Below are positions 21,253 to 38,300 of a DNA stretch of 64,000 nt, piece by piece. The notes under the pieces were generated by a model. That model was not told where the DNA came from and ran no database searches. It saw nothing but the letters and a program-made list of their open reading frames with translations. How positions within the stretch are numbered: the stretch's first letter is position 1; the number at the start of each line of letters is the position of its first letter. The stretch comes from Chondrosia reniformis (taxonomy: Eukaryota > Porifera > Demospongiae > Chondrillida > Chondrillidae), in NCBI GenBank assembly GCA_947172415.1, contig OX359191.1, positions 5,084,001-5,148,000 of the forward strand, in the 5' to 3' direction. A program made the translations under genes and the position numbers.

Positions 21253-21407
21253 TTTTTAGAAATTTTAAGCGGCGTGACGGAAAAGAAATCTGGTGGTTTG
21301 AAATCTCAGGAAATGCCTACAGGTCTATGTAGGGAGTTCAGATTCCCCAGTGTCTAATTGTAGGTCTAGTCGTTGGTCACCTAATCCCTTAGAAATAGAT
21401 AGTGTAG

Positions 21408-22630
21408 GTAACTCACCTGTTATATGCAGATGATTTAGCCCTCATTGAATCTAGTGAGGAAGATCTACAGAAAAGTCTAGATTTAGTAGGGGATTGGTGT
21501 GAGGCAAATGCCTTGGTGGTTAACAACTCAAAGTCAGGTGTGTTGCATGTCAGGCCTAGAAAGAAGTAGAGAACTAACAGCCAGTTTACAATTAAAGGAT
21601 GTAGTGTGGAAGTGGTTGAAAGATACAGCTATTTGGGCCTCCCAATTACAGTAACTGAACACTTGGACCTTTTCAAGATGATTGAAGAACGAGTAGCAAG
21701 CAGTAATAGAGCCCTAAGCTCTCTTATATGTAAATGTAGAGACATTGGACCTCAGTTTATATTGTTTTCTAAGCTGTATAATACCTTAGTAACCCCAGTT
21801 ATGGATTATGAGGCTGAAGTATGGGGGTTAGGTCACCTGAGAGGAGGGTAGATAAGGTACAGAATGGGGCCTTAAGGGGCTTCCTAGGGGTAGGAATACA
21901 CCACCCTATCACAGCCTTAGAGACAGAAAGTAATTGGATTCCTGCACGGTGGAGAGTTAGGATGAAAGTAGTGTTGTACTGGCGAAAGCTCTTAATCGGG
22001 CCAGATTCCGTAATTGTTAAAAGAGTAATCAATTGCATATTAGCTAATAATATAAAGGTTGAATGGGTCTCAAAGATTGTTAGCATATTCGATAAGTTGA
22101 AGCTAGGGGATCCTACTGACTGTAAGAGCCTATCCAGCAATGAGTTTAGAACAGTAGTATTCAGTTGCCTTAAGAGAGAGCTACATAGTGAATGGAAGGA
22201 AATTATAGACAGTAGTAGTAAATTGCAAGACTTAGCTGGCCTACTGTCTATTAGTGAAGCTAGTTATAGTACTGATATTAGAAATAGAGAAGTTAGGAGG
22301 CCTATTTCTAAGATAAGAGGAGGCACAGCTAGACTGAGAGTAGAAGAGGGTAATTGGTCTAGAATAGAGAGGAGTGAGCGTCTGTATCAGCACTGTGAAT
22401 CACAGGAAGTAGAAGACAGTAGCCACTTCATTCTTAGGTGTGAAAAGATTAGTAATGAATTCAAAAGAAGTAGCTTGTTTGAGGAGTTAAGAGAGAGGGT
22501 TGCTGAATTTGATAGTAAACTAGATAGTGAAAAGCTGATAGTGGCATTGACTGAGGCTTGCAGGAGTACTAAAATTGGGTTTTTAATATTAACAATGTGG
22601 AAAAGGCGAAACTACGTACATCGGATAATA
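21408..22630 (+). pseudogene. LINE ORF2: end of RT and C-terminal domain
   Basis: Begins at LLYADDLALIESSEEDLQKS (RT motif C, YADD intact), then WCEANALVVNNSKSGVLHVR, a TAG, YSYLGLPI, a frame change, then LRGFLGVGIHHPITALE and a long open C-terminal part (frame open to 22897). A Cys/His motif QHCESQEVEDSSHFILRCEK lies near residue 190 of that ORF, as in related LINE C-termini. The 3' UTR carries a direct duplication of GCGGCCTGGTAGCCTTAAGTGGC-like sequence near 22820 and 22885. Confidence 0.8.
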
Positions 22631-22999
22631 ACCCCATGGCTCCCTCCCCTGTGTATATTTCACTTATATTTTATTTCTTTCTTATTACTTTTGTGTATAC
22701 ATGCACCTACATTATCTACATTACCCGTATCATCTCACTCTGTAAATCACCCTTCACTTGAACTAAATAATGCACCACCTCCAAACTTGGTGCTTGTGTA
22801 TGTGACTGTTTTGGAAGTGCGGCCTGGTAGCCTTAAGTGGCAAGGGCTTAATGCGCCCAGGCAGTCGGGCTATGTACCTGGGCGTACGGCCTGGTAGCCT
22901 TAAGTGGCGATGGTTTATACGTGTCCAGGTATAGCCCTGTGCCCCTTAGCCAGAACTGGTTCGCATATATCTACACCTCAATGTATGTACATGCATGGG

Positions 23000-23040
<41 letters not shown>

Positions 23041-23370
23041 TATTGGATATTTCTGGAAGGTGTGGACTATTCATTTTCTCAGTCCATATGTGAAAATCTG
23101 TTCAACTTTTAATGTTATTTAAGGACCTCACTTGGCTTTACAGTGTGGCTTATCAGATGAAGGAAAAAATGGTTTTGTGGCCACATTTGCCTAAATTATA
23201 TGTAACTTGACAAAATGAAGAGCAAGGTACAAGTACGTGTGTTGAAAGAGACAAATGTTCAATAATAATTAACATTCGTACGTATATGAATAGATTATGA
23301 TTAATAGCAAAATTTGATTTCAAACTAAGTCATAATAACGAAAAAAGATAATAATGTATGTATATCAAAA

Positions 23371-29270
<5,900 letters not shown>

Positions 29271-29372
29271 TTTCTTGGTGTTTCGGAGGTACACGTGCAA
29301 TTTTTTTATTGCGCATGCGTGGTTGCACGTGGGTTATCTTTGACAACGATTTTGGCGGAATACACGGAGAAG
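29271..29372. promoter_or_regulatory. Shared RPS13/NCAPH2 divergent promoter interval
   Basis: Only 102 bp separate the start codons of RPS13 (-) and NCAPH2 (+). The interval holds a palindromic TGCGCATGCG (29310-29319), the classic NRF1 recognition sequence; two CACGTG E-boxes (29292-29297 and 29326-29331) in a 9-bp inverted repeat CACGTGCAA / TTGCACGTG around that site; and TTTGGCGGAA (29351-29360), resembling an E2F site. There is no TATA box. The interval must also contain both 5' UTRs. A bidirectional promoter is inferred from layout and motifs. Confidence 0.75.
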
Positions 29373-32300
29373 ATGGAGGACAAACAACTTTCCCACTTGC
29401 TGCAGCCAATTCGTGATCTTTGCAAAAATTGGGATATAGATATTGCTACGCATTTGCATGATTATCTTGAGGAGGTAAGTTTTATCTTCCAATTACTGGC
29501 TTGAATATTCAACCTAAGCATTTTAATTTAAGTATATCATAAAACCAAAACGGTCTAAGCTATAAAGCGAGACCCACTTTATGCCTACAAACGACTACCA
29601 TACATATTTTTATGGTTCAGTTTTAATTGCGCCAAGTTTTCGAATTCGGTTGATAACTTCATCTTACCTTTTGATCGATTTTCGATTCAAAGTTTCTTAA
29701 AATAATTTGGGGCAAGAACATTTTCAGTTTATGGATTCAATAGTTACAGTGAACAGCTACGTAGAAGTCACTGGGTGTAGATAATATATGACAGGCCCGT
29801 AGGAATCATTTTGAATGTGTAGAGGCCATGAGAATGTTATTGCGCAATAACCGGAAACGGCGTCTAAATAAAATGGCGTCTTTCTGGCGTGTGGGCTGTT
29901 ATTTTATTCGATCAGAAGTCTTGAACCTGTGAACGTATTCTCCTGCGAATAAGAAGAATAGATGTAGAATTGAATTCAGTCAATGTTAAGTCATGCATAA
30001 GCTGAACAGGATTGTTATGGACTTGTTGACTAGCTATTTAAATATAAAAATGAAACTGAAGGCTCAAAAAGTGTAGAGGCCAAAGCTGCTGCAGCTCCTA
30101 CGCCCCTGATATATGTACGTGTCATTGAATATACGTTTAGTACAAAGATTAGGATTTAGGATATAAATGATTTAAAAACCTGAAACCCCAAAAGTTTCGT
30201 TTTGGCTTCTAATTGTTAAAACAGTAAATACAAAAAGTTAGGATTTAAGATTTTAGAGTTAACAGTTTCAATCATTACATTAAATTCTTAAATTTTAATT
30301 ATTGCAGATAGTGACAGTTTTAAGTATGCAACTACCTGTAGGAAATGCAGTTAAAATTTACAACTAATTAGTTAGCAGCCAGCTGTGCATTTTTGGCTGG
30401 CTAAATGCTTCTGTTAACTTCTCTTTTATACCAGTGATCTAGTGGTTGTAGAACTACGAAGAGGGAAGGAGATTATAATATTAAACTTTCAGTAGATATT
30501 TTAAGAAAAGTATTTCGAGTAAGATATAAGTACAACAAATTAGGTGCATACTAATAGCCATGGTGCGTAAATACTCCGTCTGCTCGGCAAGATGGGCAAG
30601 TTTTTTTGCAGTGGTTTATCTCCACTGTACCATGCATTCACGCATGACTCGCAACCTATTATAGTTAATAGTATAATTTTTGCCTCCAGATCATAGTTTG
30701 ATTGAAACTTTGCTTACTTGGTTGGTACGGTACAAATTATTGAAACATGAATGATCAACGGCTGTCGGTCGCCCGTACCCGTATCCGTTCCCTACCCGTC
30801 CGTTCTCGAAAACAAACCCATCTCAAAATGCTGACGTATAGATGTGTAGTTGATAATTGCTGAGAATATCGAAAATTGTGTCAACTTCGGGCGTCGAATT
30901 GTGAAATCATTTCAGCTTTATTAACGCCTCACATTCCTACCTCGAAACAGCCGGGTTAAGCCTAAACCCGTCCCGTTCCCATGCACGTTCACGACCCGTT
31001 TTCTAAAACGTTCAACGCCCGTTGAATGTTCAGGTTTTAATAATTTGTTCTGTATGTACACTTCATCATCCAAAATTTCAACATCTTATAAGTTGGTGTT
31101 GGAATGTCCCCTTGTCTTTGCCTTCAGGTTGGCAATTTGAACAGCATAGACCTTACGTACGTCTGGGGGATTTCCAAAACTTGATACCTTTAGTTGCTTC
31201 ACAATCTTCCAAAGGCAACCCATCCAATGTAACAGGCCCCCCACTTTTTCTTAACTTCTCTTTCAATATTTCCAACATTACGTAGCTGTCTCATCAGTCA
31301 CATCCAGATGCATCTGAGTTTTGGATGTAAAATTTACCTTACCACTTGGGCCTAATTCCATAGTGTCCTTTACCACTCTTACGGTAATAGAGGACTTTTC
31401 TGCTTGCTTCTATGAAACCACAGACATAATAGCGGCTTCATCTTCTAGGATGCTGAAGCACTTGACCCTGAGGATTGTGCAGTACTGGAAATTGAAGTAA
31501 CCATATCAGAACCCTCTACTTTTCATACGGCACCGTAAATAAGGCCAGCATCTTGGAGGGTAAACTTTTCGTGGTTGTCAGGGAAGAAGCCTCGATTTCA
31601 CCCTCTGCTCGGAGCCATACTTCTTGTGGATCCACCTGTAAGAAGTTATGAAGGATAATACTGCAAAACTGCATAGTATATATATATACAACTAGCAAAA
31701 GAATTACGCATATACAGTGAATCCTTGGTTATCCGAACCCCATTGATCAATTGGTCAAAAATTTTGTTCGGATAAATGAAAAGTTCGGATAAGTGAAATA
31801 CAATCAAATATGTAGAACAGTAGAGCGATTTCTTTGGACGATCAAGCACGCCAACAAAACACGTATAGATTCAATACTTAAAACTGTTCTCTTTCGCTTA
31901 GGCTTCGCAGCGCTAGTAGACTCCGCCATCCTCGATCAAGCAAAAAACATTAGCGCAACTGAAACGTGTCACATTCGCATACGTTGGTATCATAATTGCG
32001 TAATCCACATGTCATGTGCAAGGTAATTTTGTGATCTGGATAATCGAGGATTCACTGTGTCTTGTATTTGTAATACATTGTCAGAATTATTATATTGCTG
32101 CTTCTGTTCAATTATGCAAAATATAAAATGGCTGTATGCATGGGTTGAAAATGTGAGGAGTCTAAGGTGCTATTGATCCCCTTTTTGTATATAGATTCAC
32201 CCCTAGCTGCATGTGCAAGGTAGCACCTCAAAAGAGCTTTCTTTACATTTTGCAGGCAGTTGTATCAATTGTGACCATAAAGTTGCCTATACTTTATGTA

Positions 32301-35300
32301 ATAATTAATTTAGTGCCAGACTTAGGAGATTTATACTTATTTTTGAAAACTTGCCACTTTGGTAACTAGCAATGTCTTCCTTGGCCACATATTAACAAAA
32401 AAGTGTCACTAATTGCAAGCTGTAATGCACTTGAGGATATACACTGTTATTCAGGTTGTTCAGCTATTAATGGTTTCTGCATTTATAGCATAAAATAGTA
32501 TTACTAATGACCTTTAAGTTATTAAACAAGGAAGGGATGGATGATCACCCACCCTGAATGTTTTCCTCAGGATTTCAGTGGTCACTCTAGAGGAGTCAAC
32601 TTCCCTTCTGTCTATCCCTCTTCGTAAAACAATATCTCCCATTAAACCAGCTAACAAATCCACCCTAAAAGTACTCACAATTGCTGCACAAACTACTAGT
32701 AAACTACACTCAACCATATACATGCACATGCACACGCTATTGACGTCACTGTGCGCATATGCAGAAACACGTCTGATAGGCAACACAGTGTGTCTTCATA
32801 TAGTCTTGACTTACTGTATGAATATTACAACACTGCAATACAATATGCACACGAACAAATGAAGTGTTTACATTTACACAGAAATTCCTATAATCGCCGA
32901 ATTTTATTAGAATTTACTATGTACAGCTAATCGACTTTTATTTGTTAAATCGTTTAATCCTAAATCTGTTTTATTTGATTTACGTTATAATTTGTTGTAA
33001 TGCTTAAATCCTAAACCACTTTCATTAGGATTTAAGGCCTTTAATTGTAAAATCCTAATTCTTAAAATCACATCTTTGATTCGTACGGTTTTAAAACCGT
33101 TTAAATGCTAATTCCCTTACAGGTCCTTTTTAAGGAACTAGAAATGATTTAAAAAATATACACGGACCATGTACCTTTACTTTAGACTGCTTCCAAAATA
33201 TTTATACAAAATGGTTTTTTGGCATTATTTCATAGTTGGAAAAAATAGCCATATCATTTGATGGTGGCTTCAGTACCATGAATTTCTCTGAGGCAGCTCT
33301 GATTATTCAAGGATCTGCTTGTGTGTACAGCAAGAAGGTTGAGCATCTTTATTCTCTGGTGTATCAGACTCTAAACCTCCTTTCCAGGAAACAGTAAGTC
33401 TTTGTTCTTATTAACACATGCAGTAACCATTTGGGCTCATCCTTTTATAAATTTGTAGTAATGTGTATATCTAGGCTCCATTATTAGCTTGGTGGCTCAT
33501 TAATATTCAGTTACCATGGTAATAATGATATTTATACATTGTAACACGGGCTTGCTGGCTGTAGACAGCCGCGCGATGGAGCTTTGTTGCTTGCTCGAAA
33601 TTGTCAGAAATTGACACTGTACAGGAGTTTGCTAATCAGTCAACCTGCAAAGTGCCGACTTTCCACTATTTGCGAAGTGATTTCATTTCTAACCGTTTTG
33701 TTAACAGAAGTTGCTAATTAGTTTTGCCCATAGAACAAAAATGGTATAGGCTATTCACCAGACCCTGTTTCGTTGACCGTGTGACGTCATCAAGTAAATA
33801 TGGAGGCAAAATGGTGGTTTGGGCTTCACGAGAATAGTGCATATTGTCTATTGAAAGGATTTCAAAGCTAATTTGTTTAAAAATGACTAGAACTATATTT
33901 TGAAAGAATTTTAGAATTTCCATTATGCCAAGTCAATATCGTGGTGATTTAGCTAGACTTTGCACGTACATATTGTATTATGTATGTCATAAATATTGCA
34001 TAACATTGGAAGATGGAGGATTGGAGAGCTATATATTTTAGTGACTAAACATTTAGTCCTGTACATAATATGTATATAAGTACGTATATTAGAATACGTA
34101 TATTAAGTATTATTTTGTAATTGTTTATAGTAAAGATGGCAAGGCATCCTCTGTAGATGTGGATGGACAAGATGAAGACTTGTCTATGCAAGCAGATAAA
34201 GAAGTTTGTAGTATTGTTGTTTTAAACTTACAGTGAATACTGTATATGTAGGTGGTAAATTATTCATGTTCCTAACCATAAACCAGACAACCTCTATATT
34301 GTTTTCATTCTTATATATGTACGTATACTTCTAGTTGTTATGCTTGTCCGTCTGATAGATGTATATATATATATTCAGTAAAAATGATAATAGAAGTACG
34401 AATGGCCAGTGTTAACTTGCAACAATCAATAGCACACTTTTAAGGAAGGATTGATACAAGACAGTGATCATGCGAGATACAACTAAGCATATGGAAGTGG
34501 CATATGTAATGAAATTTAAGTTACTTTTGAATTTTGGTGCACCATGGCACAAAAGTGATATTCATAGTTAAGTCACTTAAAATCAGTTGTAACACTGGTC
34601 ATCCCTACTTCTAAAGTGTTTTTTTTTATTTTATTTTGTATTCCCCCTATAGTTGTTTTCTGAAATTAGGTATTAGAATGGCTTCCTGTTCGTAACTTTG
34701 TATGTATAATTATTATATTTATATCTGTCCATTTGTATTAACTCAATTTTTTTATCCTTTCAATTGTATGGCAAGACATTTCCACTTAGGAAATTTTAGG
34801 ATGTGTTTCTGTTCCATTTCTGTTACTTTTGAAATCTAAAAAATGTGTTTAAGAATTTGAGTAATTGAATTATTGGATTACATTCACAGTTCAGCTGATG
34901 AATTACTTTTGGTTTTGAACTACTACCTATGTATAGCTACTTACATTGGATGACATTAAAGAAGGTCAAGGCATTGACTTGATTGAGTTAGTGTTTACAT
35001 CTAAGGCTGTCAGTGCTGTCCCAAGGATGCCAATGTCACTTGTTCCCTACAAAGATTCTGAAAAGAGTGGCCACAGTATCCTTTACAGTAGAACTGGTGA
35101 AGTCCTAGGGAGCAGAATGGATTTTAAGGTAAGTAAGCTCTGTTTAAAAGTACGGCTGATTTAGTACTTCATATGTACATACGTACGTACATACGGCTAA
35201 CCTGGATTTTAGGATGTACGGTACACATGCAAACAATTTTGACCTTCAAAGTTACGAATATGCGAAAGTTGTTTTCGAAGTAGCGGACGAAATTTGAAAA

Positions 35301-38300
35301 ATATCCAAGAAATTTAAAAAAATCGAAGCAGTAACGAAAAGATTCAAAGATCGTATTACTTCGAAAAACTTTGAAATACCTTTAAATCGACATGCTCTAG
35401 ATTTACTTAACACATTCAATCGAAAAAATTCTTACACTTGCGAATCAAAGCGAATGAGCGAAGAAGAATCCAGAAAGAAGATGGTGAAGTACAACGATTA
35501 TACGTGTCAAAGGATCGTTTCATTGTACGAAGAAGGCTTTAAGGCACCAACCATGACGAAAATGCTGGGAATGGAGAACATAAGAGTTACGAAGCAAGGT
35601 GTATGCTATCTACTTAAGAAATATAATGCTACAAATTCAATTGCTAGAAGAAAAGGATCAGGAAGAAAGACGAAGATAACAGAGGAGATGAAGAAGCTAA
35701 TAGATGAAAGAATGACAGATGATGATGAAACCACTATCAAGGAATTACAGAAAATGCTTAAAGAAGAAGGTCAGAAGATTGGTACAACATCCATCTTGAA
35801 AAGTAGCTAGGGTAGACTCGTCGTGGCAGTGCCTGCTGCCAAATGATCAGAGATGTCAATAAGGAAACATCACAAAACTACAGTACAACTTGAAACACAC
35901 CGTCGATTTTGCTGCACCAAGACCAGATTAAGACCAAGATGTAAGCCCAGACCTAAACATCTGGTTAAGGTACATGTCTGGACAGCAATAAGCAAGAAGG
36001 GACCTTCAGGAATCTGCATATTCGAAGGCTGCATGGATGCTATAGGATATGTTTCCATACTGGAAACAGCCCTATTGCCAATGATTAAGGAGTACTTTCC
36101 AGATGGGCATTGTTTCATCCAAGACAACGACCCAAAGCATATGTCAGCCCTTGTAAGATTTCTGGAAAATGGTAACAACAGAAAAATGCAAGAGATACAT
36201 TAATCATTTGCGTAAGGTGCTACCAAAGATAATTGAATGCAAAGGTGGACCAACTGGTTATTAATATTTCTTTACCCTTTGTAGTTGCATTTTAGTAATA
36301 CATTACTGTGCATTTGAATTCTGGTATGAATAAATATTAGGCTATCTGTTGCTTATATTAACATGGTCACTTATAAGTATAAACAAAAGACCACTTGACC
36401 CCCAATTAGTGATTGACCTCTTAAGTTTTAATCCTTTAAATAACTACATACGTACGTATAACAATATACAAAATAATACAGTACAAAAAAATATAGAACA
36501 ATACAGTGTTATGTACGTATGTAAATAAAAATAATGAAAAGAAGTAGTTTCAAGCGTTGTTTGTAGCACTCCTCAAGACTTGACATCTTTTCCCAATGGA
36601 AATAATACACTTGTTCCATATTGGTTCAAAGTGAACCAGTGAATCTTTCCCATACGATTTGAACAGAAGATCTTTCAAGGCCCTCAACTTTATTTTAGGT
36701 AATGTTTTTACTGTATGCTTCTTCATTTCCTCAATTCCAAAGAATGACTCCCTAGCAAGCTTTACTGCTAGACGCCCTGCTTTAGAGGAAGATTGCAGCA
36801 GGGTGGCATTGGTTGCTACCATATCTTGGGGTGGCATAAGAGTGGGCATTGAGCTTCTTAGACAAGGTGTAAAAGTTAGCTTTTGTCCAGTGAGCACTTT
36901 GTTGCACAAGGGAATTGAAGCTAGGAACTGATGGCTCAAGCACAATGCATTGTAACCGCCCCCTGGCCAGAATCCGGAAGGTCAAAAGGTCGACGGTTAG
37001 CGGTTCTATTATGATGTATACAATTTTATAGCTAATTACGATTTTTTGAAATAAAAGGTTTGTCGCCTACGACAGTGTTGTGCCTGGGGTTGTCATAATC
37101 GTAAGGGAAGATGTCCAGAAAGTGTCGAGGGCGTCATGATTTGTGGTTGCCCTAAACCACTTTATAAAGATTGTCCAAAATTGTCGGCCCTTCTTACGCT
37201 TCATTGCATATCGAAAATGCCTAATTGCGTTCAGAAAGCAGTTAAAAAGACTAAACAGGAAAGAAGAAGATGGATTGAATTGGATACCTTTGGCGTCAGC
37301 GTGTACTTGCAATTTACACTCTGAAAATTTTGAGGGTCCTACCAGAAAGAATGCAGAGTTAATACTGATGTTATTCAAAAAGATTCACCCTCCAGAATAG
37401 CCTGCAAAAAACGACGAATGTTTAAACGTAAATTGCAAATGACCAATTCTGAAGAAGATCATTCATTCCCTCTCTGACTCTGATGAGGTATTTTCTGAAG
37501 AACCTGAGGCTGCTGTTGAAGTTGTAACAACAGTTTCTTGCAGTACACAAACATATCCTGATGAAAGACTGGAGGAATTACTACAGTTAAGAGGCAACAT
37601 CCTACTACTTAGAAAAGAACTGGAAGTACTCCCGAGTATTCCTCAAAGGTTTGACATTAAATGTCTTAATGCAGAACAAATTGTGAGGTACACAGGTGTA
37701 CACAGAACTATTTTTCCAATCTTACTACAATGGGTGGCCCCTGCAATTAAGAGCATCAACCAGAATACACGTTCGACTAGCCCTGTAATTCAAGAACATA
37801 TGATGTATGGAAGACCTCGCCTTATAGATAGTCAAAAACTACTGATGGTATTAGTCAGAATGAGGCTGAGCTTAACCCAAGAGGATCTTGCCTATTGTTT
37901 TTGTGTTGAGCAGTCCACTGTATCGCGCATTTTAAGTCATTGGATACCAATGCTTGCTTCAAATCTGAGAGAGCTTATCAGCTGGCCTAAAACTAATATT
38001 GGTCCACAAACCCCACCTTATGATCATCTACCCAATTCAGTGGGTATAATTGATGGAACAGAGATCTTTATACAACGACCTAGTGTACTGGGCACTCAAA
38101 AATCATCTTACAGTGACTATAAGAGTCACAACACAGTTAAGTACATTGTAGGGATTGATACTTTTACAAGTGCCTTTACATATGTATCACCTGGTTATTC
38201 AGGTAACAGTAGTGACCATTTTATCGTAGAGAATTCAAGATTTCTGGATTATCTTTAACCTGGCCAAAGAATTTTAGCAGATCGTGGTTTCACAGCTCAT

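Larger units (their letters stand above)
20397..23032 (+). mobile_element. Internally deleted LINE with PHD-finger ORF1 and (TAA)n tail
   Basis: Flanked by a 12-13-bp direct repeat AATAAATATATT (20385-20396 and 23033-23044). It ends in an (AAT)n tract (about 23005-23038), the typical 3' tail of a LINE. ORF1 and the ORF2 C-terminus survive, but the endonuclease and most of the RT are missing: sequence passes from the ORF1 end region directly to RT motif C near 21408. It sits between the converging ends of EIF2B1 and RPS13. Confidence 0.8.
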
